Assembly (NCBI RefSeq): GCF_032823475.1 | Contig: NZ_CP127915.1 | Coordinates: 2,728,001-2,792,000 of the forward strand | From: Acinetobacter sp. SAAs474 | GTDB taxonomy: Bacteria; Pseudomonadota; Gammaproteobacteria; Pseudomonadales; Moraxellaceae | DNA: 64,000 nucleotides | Direction of reading: 5' to 3' | In this document: one piece after another, positions 17,179 to 26,284 of the stretch | Layout: every line of letters begins with the position of its first letter | Numbering within the stretch: the stretch's first letter is position 1 | Program-made: the position numbers and the translations under genes | Notes under the pieces: generated by a model | Seen by the model: only the letters and a program-made list of their open reading frames with translations | The model's database searches: none | What the model was told of the DNA's origin: nothing

Positions 17179-17241
17179 CTAGACAAATATCGTCTATTCT
17201 TGGACTGCCATCACTCTCCTAGACAAATATCGTCTATTCTT
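17179..17241. repeat. Two direct copies of a 23-bp palindromic sequence at an IS3 end
   Basis: A 23-bp sequence containing TAGAC-N7-GTCTA occurs at 17179-17201 and again at 17219-17241, 17 bases apart. The second copy is just upstream of the IS3-type orfA start. They look like element-end or promoter sequence duplicated by an imperfect excision or a second insertion. Confidence 0.55.
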
Positions 17242-17261
17242 TTTGCATAGGAGAGAACATT

Positions 17262-17477
17262 ATGAGTGGACAACGATACACCCCAGAATTTAAAGATGAA
17301 GCTGTTAAATTGATTACTGAACGTGGATATTCTGTCACTGATGTGGCAGAACGTTTAGGTGTATCACAGCACAGCATTTATAAATGACTAAAGGCGGTAC
17401 AGCCTTTACGCAACAACGCTGATGAACATGAACTGTTCGAGGCAAAGAAAGAAATCCTACGCCTTAAAAGCCAGTAG
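17262..17477 (+). pseudogene. IS3-family OrfA remnant with an internal stop
   Basis: The start MSGQRYTPEFKDEAVKLITE, through SVTDVAERLGVSQHSIYK, is the helix-turn-helix of an IS3-family OrfA. Codon 42 is TGA where relatives have Trp (YKW). The frame continues after the stop (LKAVQPLRNNADEHELFEA) until it is cut at about 17477, where an IS5-family piece in opposite orientation begins. No OrfB follows, so the element is dead. Confidence 0.8.
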
Positions 17478-17877
17478 AGTCTACGAGTAGATGTAGCCCA
17501 TCGCTACTTTTTTGATAGCTAATCGAAATATCAATATGCTTTTGTCTTCTACAAAGCTTAGTGTAATCTGGAGCTGACCAATTTAGGCTTTGAACAAAAC
17601 CTGTGACCATACGTAAAGAGAGTCTGAATAGTGATTTGATCATTAAGCAGCATTGAATAGCGGTGTTTAAGTAAGTTTGACTTCGGCCTTATTTCGTTTG
17701 TGGTTGTGGATACCACTGAGTCTTTGGATCAAACCAAATGGAAATATTACCTCGGTTAATTAAAGCTCGATTATAGGATGGCCAATTGGTTGTACGGTAG
17801 ATTTTAGAGGCAGGCTTATTCATTTTGAAATTATATTGCTGAATAAGCCTTTGATGCTAGGTTTATGCAACAAAGCC
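17478..17877 (-). pseudogene. IS5-family transposase remnant with one terminal repeat
   Basis: On the minus strand the gene starts at 17823 with MNKPASKIYRTTNWPSYNRA, the N-terminus of an IS5-family transposase of Acinetobacter type. Codon 45 is TAA (within QPQTK*GRSQTY), but the frame continues through CCLMIKSLFRLSLRMVTGFV to DGLHLLVDS, where it is cut by the IS3 remnant. The outer terminal repeat GGCTTTGTTGCATAAA ends at 17877, a few bases from the aldehyde dehydrogenase gene. About six residues also appear deleted before NWSAPD. Confidence 0.8.
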
Positions 17878-17903
17878 GTACTAAAGGAAAAACACCTTAC
17901 TGC

Positions 17904-19376
17904 TTAAACAGGGTAAGCTCTTGCTTGAGTCTGCACTGTTACCCAATGTGTACGGGTGAATTCTTCAAGTATCCATTTGCCATTAAAACGGCCCAAGCCT
18001 GAATTTTTTTCACCTCCAAATGGTGCATATGGTTGATCATCAATAGTGATGTCATTAATATGTGTCATACCTGCTTCAATACCTAAGGCAAATTTAACCC
18101 CCCGCTCATGGTTTCTAGTACAAACTGCACTTGAGAGGCCATAATCAGTATCGTTTGCTAGCTCTAAAGCATGTACCTCATCTCGAGCCTTAATTACTGG
18201 CAAAACGGGACCAAAGCTTTCTTCACGTGCTAATGCGGATTGTGGGTCTACATTAATAAATACATGTGGAGGTATAATATTTCCTTGGGTTTCTCCACCA
18301 ACAAGTAATTTTGCACCGTCTATTTTTGCCTGAGATATCAAGTGTTCAATATTTTGGATTTGGTTGGTATTAATAATTGGCCCAACAATAGTTCCCATGA
18401 TATTGGGATCACCTACATTTAATGACTTTACTTTTTTCTCAAGTAATAGTACAAATTCCTCATAAATTTTTGCATCAACAATCACACGATTAGTACTCAT
18501 ACAAATTTGGCCTTGATGCAAGAAGCGTCCCATCACTGTCAAATCGACAGCTTGTTGAATATCAGCATCATCTAATATCACCATCGGTGCATTTCCACCT
18601 AATTCAAGTGCAATTCGTTTAATATATTTGCCACTGACAGCCAATTGACCAACTCGCTTGCCTACTTCAGTAGAGCCAGTAAAGGAAATCAAACTAGGTA
18701 TTTTATGTTCCACAAAATAGTCGCCTATTTCACTACCAGACCCTACCACAACATTGAACACACCAGCAGGAAATCCAGTTTCTGCGAATAATTTTGCTAA
18801 TAATGTACCCCCAGTGACAGGCGTATCACTGGCAGGTTTTAATACGACTGTATTGCCTGCTGCTATTGCTGTAATCACTGAACGCATACTTAAATGAAAT
18901 GGAAAGTTCCAAGGGCTAATAACCCCAATGACTCCGAGAGCCTTACGGTAAACTCGACTTTCTTGATTTGGCACACATGTTGGTAATATTTCTCCTGTCA
19001 CACGTAATGGAAATGTGTGTGCTTCTTGAATAATACCGAGTGCCGCATTTAGTTCAATCGTTGCTTTCAGACGTGTACTACCAGATTCTTGAATAAGCCA
19101 ATCAATAATTTCTTCACCTCTTTGCTGAATAACTCGAACTAAACCTTCAATCAAATTCATTTTTTCAGTTGGTGAAGTTTTATCCCAAGCAAGTTGTGCA
19201 TGTTGAGCAGCCTGATAGGCGGTATCTACATCTTGTTTGCTTGCATTATTAAAAGTATGTAACAGCTCTTGTGTATAGGGATTAATATTTTCTGTTTGGT
19301 GTGCAGATGTACCCTCACACCATTTGCCATTGATGTATTGTTTGTTGAGTGCTGTATATTTGGTGAGTGCATTCAT
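17904..19376 (-). CDS. NAD(P)-dependent aldehyde dehydrogenase
   Basis: A 490-aa aldehyde dehydrogenase oxidising an aldehyde to the acid. It has the catalytic Glu in ALELGGNAP (about residue 257), the catalytic Cys in HQGQICMSTNR (about residue 291), the cofactor segment FTGSTEVGK, and the C-terminal EEFTRTHWVTVQ common to benzaldehyde/salicylaldehyde-type enzymes. It is the last gene of the second catabolic block. It probably handles the aldehyde made by the alcohol dehydrogenase encoded upstream. The actual substrate is unknown. Confidence 0.92.
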   Translation of the reverse strand: MNALTKYTALNKQYINGKWCEGTSAHQTENINPYTQELLHTFNNASKQDVDTAYQAAQHAQLAWDKTSPTEKMNLIEGLVRVIQQRGEEIIDWLIQESGSTRLKATIELNAALGIIQEAHTFPLRVTGEILPTCVPNQESRVYRKALGVIGVISPWNFPFHLSMRSVITAIAAGNTVVLKPASDTPVTGGTLLAKLFAETGFPAGVFNVVVGSGSEIGDYFVEHKIPSLISFTGSTEVGKRVGQLAVSGKYIKRIALELGGNAPMVILDDADIQQAVDLTVMGRFLHQGQICMSTNRVIVDAKIYEEFVLLLEKKVKSLNVGDPNIMGTIVGPIINTNQIQNIEHLISQAKIDGAKLLVGGETQGNIIPPHVFINVDPQSALAREESFGPVLPVIKARDEVHALELANDTDYGLSSAVCTRNHERGVKFALGIEAGMTHINDITIDDQPYAPFGGEKNSGLGRFNGKWILEEFTRTHWVTVQTQARAYPV

Positions 19377-19457
19377 TTTTATAAATACTCTTAAAAACGA
19401 TTAAATATATAATGATGTGCGAGAAATGTATCCCGCACGTTTAGGTAAAATTTTTAT

Positions 19458-20621
19458 TTAGTTTCTAATCAGTACGGAGGCTGTATTACGTTTGGTTAAA
19501 CCTAAAAAGCATATTACAACGAAGATACAGATTAATAGAGCCCAAATACTTAAAGCGCTATAGCCAGATACTTTAACAATTGTGCCGCCCACTAAAGGTC
19601 CAAGTGCTGAACCCACCATAATTGATGCAGGAAATGCAGCGAGTGCACGTCCACTTGGATCCAATTTTGCAATTGCACCAAAGGCAAATGTATTCATGAA
19701 AATCATAAGACCTGGTAATGAGATCATCGCTAGTACATATGTTGGGAACGTGGTTGAATTCATGAGTAGTGTAATCATCAATGCATGCAAAATAGGGGTT
19801 ATAATTAGTACTGACCGCACAGATAATTTATTCTCACAATAAGCAGCAAGTATCCCTGGAATAATGCTCATGACAGCCATGGCAAATAATGCAATTGCAA
19901 TATGCTCACGGGCAAAACCATGATCGACGCCAACACGTTCAACAAAACTATTAGTCATTGCATGTGATAAGCATACAAATGCAAATCCAATTAAGCCAAA
20001 CCACACAGCACGAGGAAAAGCTAAATGATGGTTTGATATTAAATTTTCTTTTTGAATTACAGTAGTTTTTTCTGGAAATGAAGTGAATACAGTCAAGGCT
20101 GCTATCACCATTACCGTACCAAATACCATAAACAATGTCTGCCCACCATAGTTGATAATTAATTGAGGCACGATTGCCATAAAAATTACAGCAAATATAC
20201 CTAAGGCGACACCAGCCATTGCCATTAATCGATGAGGACTATGTCCTTGAGAAATAGTACCATGTGTCATACTTAATGCAGCACCTGTAGCAATACCACA
20301 AATAGCATGTAATACCATTAAGATGTTAGGATTTATTGTTTTAGCAGCGATGAAAAATCCTACTGCAGAAATCATAAATCCCAAAGTTGCTATCATTCTT
20401 TTAGGCAAACGATTAAAACGTGGTGCGAGCAATAAGCTTGAAATGACAATCCCAGCTAGAAAAAGAGTTGCTAGTCCACCAGCTTGTTGTGGGTTAAACC
20501 CATAATGCTCAATTAACACACCTACCCATAGTGGTAATCCAATTAAATCAACCATTCCCGCACAATGAGCAATAATTAGCGCCATGCGTCCATGCCCTGT
20601 ATCTATTAATGACGTATTCAT
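19458..20621 (-). CDS. MFS transporter
   Basis: The 387-aa protein has about twelve hydrophobic segments and major-facilitator signs such as LFLAGIVISSLLLAPRFNRLPKR in the loop between helices 2 and 3. The ATG at 20621 is chosen because GGAG lies 8 bases upstream; the longer frame would start inside that ribosome site. It lies between the aldehyde and alcohol dehydrogenase genes and may import the substrate or export an intermediate. The direction of transport cannot be inferred. Confidence 0.85.
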   Translation of the reverse strand: MNTSLIDTGHGRMALIIAHCAGMVDLIGLPLWVGVLIEHYGFNPQQAGGLATLFLAGIVISSLLLAPRFNRLPKRMIATLGFMISAVGFFIAAKTINPNILMVLHAICGIATGAALSMTHGTISQGHSPHRLMAMAGVALGIFAVIFMAIVPQLIINYGGQTLFMVFGTVMVIAALTVFTSFPEKTTVIQKENLISNHHLAFPRAVWFGLIGFAFVCLSHAMTNSFVERVGVDHGFAREHIAIALFAMAVMSIIPGILAAYCENKLSVRSVLIITPILHALMITLLMNSTTFPTYVLAMISLPGLMIFMNTFAFGAIAKLDPSGRALAAFPASIMVGSALGPLVGGTIVKVSGYSALSIWALLICIFVVICFLGLTKRNTASVLIRN

Positions 20622-20658
20622 TTTTAACACTCCGTGTTTTTATTGTTGTACTAGTAAT

Positions 20659-21702
20659 TTAATTTAAATTAATAAGTGGTTTAATTAGCCCAGGTTTCCG
20701 TTCCATAAACTCCTCAATGGCTGTTTCTATATCATCGAATGCTACTTCTTCTGTGAATATAGGACTTGGATCAAGGATACCTGCGGCAATCATTTCCATT
20801 AGCATTGGCATAGTGCTTAAATCCCCTAAGCCTGTCCAAAGAGAGATATTTTTCATTAAGAATTCAGTTAGGTTTAGCTCAATGGGGTGGCTTGGAATGC
20901 CGACCATAGCAATTTTTGCACCAATGGCAGCTACATTGAGCCATTCATCAATCGTACCTGCGACACCGGCCGCATCAACAATCGAATCTACACCACGACC
21001 ATTTGTTAACTCTTTAATAACTGTAGCGACATCTTGTTGCTTAGGATTAATACACTGTGTTGCACCCAATTTTTTTGCTAGTTCTAAGCGATCTTCTACA
21101 GTATCAACAGCAATCACTTGAGCGACGCTTGCTAATCGAGCAGTGTGTACGGCTGATAGACCAACCGGTCCAGCGCCAAAGATTAATAAGGTTTTTCCAG
21201 GTTCCTTGACGGCATTTTTCACTGCCGACCAACCCGTGGCTAAGATATCGCCGACTGTCAAAGCTTGAGCATTGCTAACAGAATCTGGAACTTTTACAAC
21301 ACATGAATCAGCGAATGGCACACGTACAAATTCAGCCTGTGCACCGCCAAGATTACCGAGGCCTTCACCTGAACCAAAAATTCCCCCTCGTTCACAGGCT
21401 TGGATTTGACCTTTTTTACATTGAGGGCATTGCCCGCAGTAAGGTGCCGCGGGTGATGCCACACGATCACCAATTTTAAAATTTTTAACATCTGACCCGA
21501 GTTCATGAACGACTCCAACAAATTCATGACCCAGTGCAAATCCCCATGGCGTGTGCATATGTCCTTCAAGCAAATGCACATCAGAGCCACATACGGTTGT
21601 GGCTTGTACCTTGACAATAATATCCCCTGATGATTGGATTTTTGGTTCCGGTGCATCAATAAGTTGATAACTTTTTAAGTCTTTTACAAACACTTCTTTC
21701 AT
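20659..21702 (-). CDS. Zinc-dependent medium-chain alcohol dehydrogenase
   Basis: The 347-aa enzyme has the catalytic zinc region CGSDVHLLEGH and GHEFVGVV, the structural-zinc cysteines CGQCPQCKKGQIQAC (about residues 91-105), and the NAD motif IFGAGPVGLSAV. It should oxidise an alcohol released by the esterase encoded just upstream. It starts 18 bases after the esterase stop, so the two are co-transcribed. Confidence 0.92.
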   Translation of the reverse strand: MKEVFVKDLKSYQLIDAPEPKIQSSGDIIVKVQATTVCGSDVHLLEGHMHTPWGFALGHEFVGVVHELGSDVKNFKIGDRVASPAAPYCGQCPQCKKGQIQACERGGIFGSGEGLGNLGGAQAEFVRVPFADSCVVKVPDSVSNAQALTVGDILATGWSAVKNAVKEPGKTLLIFGAGPVGLSAVHTARLASVAQVIAVDTVEDRLELAKKLGATQCINPKQQDVATVIKELTNGRGVDSIVDAAGVAGTIDEWLNVAAIGAKIAMVGIPSHPIELNLTEFLMKNISLWTGLGDLSTMPMLMEMIAAGILDPSPIFTEEVAFDDIETAIEEFMERKPGLIKPLINLN

Positions 21703-21720
21703 TATTGAGTTACTCCAACT

Positions 21721-22872
21721 TTATGGTGAGATTAATAAGTTGGTTGCAGACATCAAAGCGATTGCTTGGTCTGAGATGCCAACCGTACTGGCTGAATGTG
21801 TACATGTGTAAGCTAATACAATAGCGTTATCAGGGTCAGCAACCACTACTGATCCACCAGCACCTTGATGACCAAAAGAACGTCCCCCTAAGTAAGGATT
21901 AAAACTATGTGGGAGTTCTACACCAGAACCATATCGACTCACATGTGCTAATGCTCGATCCATACCATAATGACGTTCTAGAATCATCTCATTTAAAGCA
22001 GATGCACTGAGTAAGGGTTTCGATACGCCATAACCTAATGTGGCGTTCATAATATGTCCTAATGCACGAGCAGAACTGACTCCTGACACTGCTGGCCAGT
22101 TGGATTGTTGAACACGAGTATCCGTAAAGAAAGCTGGACCAGCTTGAAGGATTGGTGCAAATGAACCGTCTGGAATCGCTTGACCATTCATGAGCGCAGC
22201 AGCTTGAGCTTCTGTCAGAATCGGATAGTCAAAACTTAGTTTTGCCAATTTAGGAAGAATTTCATCAGGTGCACCAAACCAGAAACCTGTACCAGCATCG
22301 AAGTTTAATATTCCTGTTATATGTGTTGCGACATAATCTTGAATGCTAAGTTTGACAGCATGCTTAAAAACACCAGCCATTAATGCGCCAAAGGTAAAAG
22401 CATGGTATCCATGCTGGGTACCTGGTTTCCAAAATGGGTTTTGCAGAGCAACTTCTTCTTCCAAAGCATCAGTAAGCCAATCATTGACCGACAATACCTT
22501 CTCAATACCACAGATACCACTAGAATGATCTAGAATCATCCTAGCAGTTATTGTTTTTGTCTCTGCACGATTGAAAGCTGGCCAATAATTTGCCAAAGGT
22601 TCATCTAAATCAAGTACACCATGAGCATGAGCATGAGCTGATGCAATAGCAACAATTAGTTTTGATACTGAAAAAACTTGTACGGGAGTGTCAACTGACA
22701 TACTGCCACCGGCAAGATCAACTATTGTTTCTCCTGCTTTGGAAATAAAGAGCTGTGCTCCACCTTTGGTACGGGTTAAACAACGCGAGAATACTTCTCT
22801 TAGTTCCATTCCAATCTCACCATGATGCTTACCTGTTATGCTAGCAACCGGTGGTAATTGCAAGTTTGACAT
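21721..22872 (-). CDS. Beta-lactamase-fold serine esterase (EstB-like)
   Basis: The 383-aa protein has the SxxK nucleophile motif VFSVSKLIV (about residue 69), a Tyr motif in GYHAFTFG in place of YxN, and HQGAGGS in place of the KTG box. This is typical of class C-related esterases rather than true lactamases. Its position after a Baeyer-Villiger-like flavin monooxygenase gene suggests that it hydrolyses the ester or lactone product. This ketone-to-ester-to-alcohol order is inference from gene context. Confidence 0.85.
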   Translation of the reverse strand: MSNLQLPPVASITGKHHGEIGMELREVFSRCLTRTKGGAQLFISKAGETIVDLAGGSMSVDTPVQVFSVSKLIVAIASAHAHAHGVLDLDEPLANYWPAFNRAETKTITARMILDHSSGICGIEKVLSVNDWLTDALEEEVALQNPFWKPGTQHGYHAFTFGALMAGVFKHAVKLSIQDYVATHITGILNFDAGTGFWFGAPDEILPKLAKLSFDYPILTEAQAAALMNGQAIPDGSFAPILQAGPAFFTDTRVQQSNWPAVSGVSSARALGHIMNATLGYGVSKPLLSASALNEMILERHYGMDRALAHVSRYGSGVELPHSFNPYLGGRSFGHQGAGGSVVVADPDNAIVLAYTCTHSASTVGISDQAIALMSATNLLISP

Positions 22873-22906
22873 TGCTTATATCCTTATAAAATATATGTAA
22901 GTATGC

Positions 22907-24319
22907 TTAAGATGCTGCACGTTGTTTTTCTTTGCGAGGATCTAGATAGAATCCTGGTTTATTTTGACTTGGCATTGCTATGCCAAAACGTGTTTCGAGT
23001 TCATCAATCATGTCATTTAATAATTGAATATTGACCTGGTTTGCATTACGGCGAACATCTAAGAATGGGAAATCACCGTGTAAATCTGGATTGAATTCGT
23101 TACGTACAATTTCCATAGCTTCTTTGCTTTTACCAGTAAGTGTTGCTAAAGCATCAGCGACAATTATTTGTGATAATTGATCGAATACAGTCCAAGCATC
23201 TGCACGACTTGGATGAATTACTCCAACCCCATAGAAATTACGGACTTTAGGTGCGATGGCACCAATGTGAAACACTGGATGGCCTTGGTCATAGTCAACG
23301 ATACCTTCTGGTAACCATGGAATTTCAATGTCGTAACCTGTGCAGAACAATACCAAATCTATTTCTTCTATTTGGTCATTATCAAATTCAACCTTGTTTT
23401 CGTGGAAAGTTTTGATATTTGGAACATGCTTTAATGTGCCATGAGTAAAACAATGTAAGATAGTGTCATTGACAATTGCTTGAGTCGATCCAAGAGGTTC
23501 TGTTGGTACAGGTAACCCATAATGGCTTAAGTCACCTACAACTGCTAAAGCTAGTTCAGCAAGTTGCTGTTGGCTCAATTTACCATTAATACCTGGAATC
23601 GGTGGTGGTGGAATTCGGCCATCTAACAAGTCAGGAGTAGGTATACCAAAGACCTGTTTTGGTAAAAAATGATAGGCACGACGTGTTGATAAAAAAGCCT
23701 TTTCTGCATACTCAGCAGCATCAGCAGCAATATCAACACCACTATTACCTGCACCAACAATTAGTACACGTTTGCCTTCAAATTGCTTTGGCGATTTATA
23801 TTGATTTCCGGCTAATAATTCACCTTGGAATTTATCCATATTGGAAAATTTAGGAATATATTGTTTCCATTGTTGGCCACTAGCATAAACTACACCACGA
23901 TAAACACGTGTATCACCATCATCAGTAGTGACTTTCCAGGCATCTACACCTGAAACTTTAATTGGTTCAGCAAGTTTTACACTTAAATTAAAACGAATAT
24001 GAGGATAGATTCCATAGTCTTTAGCCATTTGACGAATGTATTGCAGTACCAAACGCCATGATGGATAGGTTGGATAATCCTCAGGCATTGGATAATCTAC
24101 AAACCCACCCAACTTTTTACTGGTAATAAAATGACAGGTTTCATACATTGGTGAACCAGGGTTCTCGATGTCCCAGATTCCACCTACGTCCCGATGGCGT
24201 TCAACCATCTCGAATTCTATATCTGCACGTAAAAATGCACGTGCAACCACTAATCCCATAGGACCTGCACCGACAATTAAATATTTAGTAGGGATTGTTT
24301 CTGTTTTAATTTGATCCAT
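22907..24319 (-). CDS. Flavin-containing monooxygenase (FMO / Baeyer-Villiger-like) with altered signature
   Basis: This 470-aa NAD(P)H/FAD monooxygenase has two Rossmann motifs, VGAGPMGLVVARA (about residue 17) and VGAGNSGVDIAAD (about residue 194). Between them the class signature FxGxxxHxxxY/W reads FQGELLAGNQY: Phe, Gly and the final Tyr (FMO-type) are present, but the central His is Ala. It may oxygenate a ketone, a heteroatom or a ring carbon. The neighbouring esterase and alcohol dehydrogenase genes favour Baeyer-Villiger chemistry. The gene follows the second channel gene after a 91-base gap holding an inverted repeat. Confidence 0.85.
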   Translation of the reverse strand: MDQIKTETIPTKYLIVGAGPMGLVVARAFLRADIEFEMVERHRDVGGIWDIENPGSPMYETCHFITSKKLGGFVDYPMPEDYPTYPSWRLVLQYIRQMAKDYGIYPHIRFNLSVKLAEPIKVSGVDAWKVTTDDGDTRVYRGVVYASGQQWKQYIPKFSNMDKFQGELLAGNQYKSPKQFEGKRVLIVGAGNSGVDIAADAAEYAEKAFLSTRRAYHFLPKQVFGIPTPDLLDGRIPPPPIPGINGKLSQQQLAELALAVVGDLSHYGLPVPTEPLGSTQAIVNDTILHCFTHGTLKHVPNIKTFHENKVEFDNDQIEEIDLVLFCTGYDIEIPWLPEGIVDYDQGHPVFHIGAIAPKVRNFYGVGVIHPSRADAWTVFDQLSQIIVADALATLTGKSKEAMEIVRNEFNPDLHGDFPFLDVRRNANQVNIQLLNDMIDELETRFGIAMPSQNKPGFYLDPRKEKQRAAS

Positions 24320-24360
24320 TGCGATCTCCTATCCTTGCAATAATGAATGTAGCCATGCTT

Positions 24361-24383
24361 GGCATACCTAATATAGGTACGCC
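24361..24383. promoter_or_regulatory. Inverted repeat GGC-N-TACCTA-ATA-TAGGTA-N-GCC
   Basis: A near-perfect palindrome centred on TACCTA-ATA-TAGGTA lies between the channel and monooxygenase genes. Its half-site resembles the TAGGTA half-sites of the palindrome at 16959-16978, in reversed order. It could be an operator or an internal processing hairpin; no T-run follows on the transcribed strand. Confidence 0.4.
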
Positions 24384-24410
24384 CTTACGCTTTTTTAATT
24401 GAAATTTGAC

Positions 24411-25322
24411 TTAAAAAGGTAAAATTGCTTTTAATTTAAAAGCACCACCTTCAGCGCGATTACGAACTTCAAACTCTTTTTCATATTTAGCTGTTACAAA
24501 CCATTTACCCGCGTCATATTTCAATGAAGGGCCAATCGCTATGGTACGTCCACGATTGTTATCTATCGTTTGGCCAGCTTGTTTGTCATCAGTAACTTGT
24601 TGATAGGCATACCCACCTAAACCTGCTGTCCAACCGTTACCGAATCCCCAACCAATTGCAAAATCAGTATGTAATTCGTGACCTGAACGGTAATCAGTAT
24701 CTTTATTACGTGTATTAATGTCATACATGACTTTAAGGTCAGCATTTAAACCATGAGATTGTAGATATGTGACAGCAAAGACATTTTGCAACGTCCAATA
24801 ATTACGCCCCAGGTTGGCTAGATTATTTTTGTCATAATTACCTATAGGTAGACCAAGATCCCAACTGAAGGCATAGTGCAATTTGTCTGATAAATGGTAG
24901 CCTAAACCTGCTCCTAAAACGGCATCACCAATTCCTGTTTTATCTTGTGATTCGCCTGCTACTTTGACCGAAAGATCGACTAAAGGTAAAATGCCATAAA
25001 AGCCAAATTGGCCACCTAAGAAATGTAAATCAGTGACTTTTACTATACGTGCAGCAAGTGATGTTGCTTTGATATCAAAATCAACGGGAATTTCTTTACC
25101 TTTATCATCCATCAATTTGTCCGCATGGTAATATCCACCGTATAACATGTAATAAGTACCAGTTGGAGGCATTGCACCAATATTGAAATTCTCGCCACCA
25201 TGGTTATACATACTACCGCCATTTTCTGTAGCCATGACTGTGGTTGATAACATTAAAGTACATGCAAAGATAAGACTCGTTCTTTTACTTTGAGTGCTAA
25301 TAATTTGATATGTTTTTTTCAT
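24411..25322 (-). CDS. SphA/phenol-meta-pathway family outer-membrane channel (second copy)
   Basis: The 303-aa protein has a signal peptide ending TTVMA, then ENGGSMYNHGGENFNIGAMPPTGTYY, the same hallmark as the channel at 15870-16754. It ends with FKLKAILPF carrying a terminal Phe. The two differ throughout, so they are paralogues acquired separately rather than a recent duplication. A -24/-12 promoter lies directly upstream, so it and the genes after it probably need sigma-54. Confidence 0.87.
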   Translation of the reverse strand: MKKTYQIISTQSKRTSLIFACTLMLSTTVMATENGGSMYNHGGENFNIGAMPPTGTYYMLYGGYYHADKLMDDKGKEIPVDFDIKATSLAARIVKVTDLHFLGGQFGFYGILPLVDLSVKVAGESQDKTGIGDAVLGAGLGYHLSDKLHYAFSWDLGLPIGNYDKNNLANLGRNYWTLQNVFAVTYLQSHGLNADLKVMYDINTRNKDTDYRSGHELHTDFAIGWGFGNGWTAGLGGYAYQQVTDDKQAGQTIDNNRGRTIAIGPSLKYDAGKWFVTAKYEKEFEVRNRAEGGAFKLKAILPF

Positions 25323-25360
25323 ACAGAATTTTTCCTTTTTCCATATTTTTGTTACTTCAA

Positions 25361-25378
25361 TGGCATAATCCTTGCCAC
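25361..25378 (-). promoter_or_regulatory. Sigma-54 promoter before the second channel gene
   Basis: On the minus strand GTGGCAAGGATTATGCCA shows GG and GC exactly 10 bases apart, the -24/-12 arrangement (consensus TGGCAC-N5-TTGC). It lies 39 bases before the channel start and faces it. A sigma-54 activator gene is at 26377-28143. Confidence 0.7.
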
Positions 25379-25395
25379 AGTTTTACTCTACTGTT

Positions 25396-26175
25396 CTAAG
25401 TGGTATATCCATGTACTTGGCATTGCACATGAGAATACATTCCACCATCAACAGGAATATTTGTTCCTCTAATCCACGCTGAGCCATCAGTCATAAGAAA
25501 TGCAACTACAGGTGCAATATCCGTAGGTGTACCTGGACGGTCCATAATTCGCATATCTTCTTCAGCTCGAGCACCCAAGGTTTCAAGAAAATCTTTCAGA
25601 ATTGGTGTATCGACTGGACCAGGACTAACACTGTTCATACGGATGCCGCGATCACGCCATGTCCATCGATTTTTCATTGTCCAAACAATTAAAGCTTCTT
25701 TGGAAAAGAAATAACTGCGTGGACCAATAACTCCATATGTCTTGCAAAAATCTGGAATAACTTCAAATGTAAGATTTTCACTAGCGTCAATCGAATTTTT
25801 GGCTTCCGGCCAGCCGATACCTGCTAGTGAAGCAATATTTACGATCGAAGCGCCATTTGATAATTTTGGAATCAATCCCGTAGTTAAATATTTTAATCCC
25901 ACCAAATTCACAGCAATGACCGATTCGGCAGCTTTAGTGGGAGGTAAACCAGCAATATTTGCTAAGCCATCAATTCCTGATGGTAAAGCACTTAAAAGCT
26001 GATCAATTGAAGCTTTATTAGATAAATCAGCCTGATAAAACTCTCCAACTGGATTTGTAGGTGGGTTGATATCTACAGAGATGACATTAGCCCCTTGTAA
26101 TGCAAGTAGTGAAGCTGTTGCTGCACCTACGCCAGAAGCTGCACCTGTAACAATGATCGTTTTGTCCTGAAGCAT
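25396..26175 (-). CDS. SDR of the coniferyl-alcohol/3-alpha-hydroxysteroid dehydrogenase type
   Basis: The 259-aa SDR has TGAASGVGAAT at the N-terminus, ANIAGLPP in place of NNAG, catalytic YFFSK, and the end NIPVDGGMYSHV. Insertion of a long loop (WPEAKNSIDASENL) and SYFFSKEALIVWTM are typical of CalA-like enzymes. It should oxidise the alcohol form of the substrate as an early step. It is the first gene of the block, behind a strong sigma-54 promoter match. Confidence 0.87.
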   Translation of the reverse strand: MLQDKTIIVTGAASGVGAATASLLALQGANVISVDINPPTNPVGEFYQADLSNKASIDQLLSALPSGIDGLANIAGLPPTKAAESVIAVNLVGLKYLTTGLIPKLSNGASIVNIASLAGIGWPEAKNSIDASENLTFEVIPDFCKTYGVIGPRSYFFSKEALIVWTMKNRWTWRDRGIRMNSVSPGPVDTPILKDFLETLGARAEEDMRIMDRPGTPTDIAPVVAFLMTDGSAWIRGTNIPVDGGMYSHVQCQVHGYTT

Positions 26176-26214
26176 AAAAGTCCTTTTGAGTTCATATTAA
26201 TCCCAATATCTATG

Positions 26215-26232
26215 TAGCAAGAGCTGTGCCAA
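26215..26232 (-). promoter_or_regulatory. Sigma-54 promoter before the CalA-like gene
   Basis: On the minus strand TTGGCACAGCTCTTGCTA matches the -24/-12 consensus TGGCAC-N5-TTGC exactly, with GG and GC 10 bases apart. It lies 40 bases before the dehydrogenase start and faces it. Confidence 0.85.
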
Positions 26233-26284
26233 TTATAAATATATAATTAAATCAACAATTTATATTAATTTAATTAAAATATGA

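Noticed and set aside
17179-17241. Two 23-bp repeats as a CRISPR remnant
   Set aside because: Only two copies, a 17-base gap, no cas genes, and they sit at the edge of an IS3-type element.
21721-22872. Antibiotic resistance beta-lactamase
   Set aside because: The KTG box is HQG, there is no signal peptide, and the gene lies in a catabolic operon; an esterase is far more likely.
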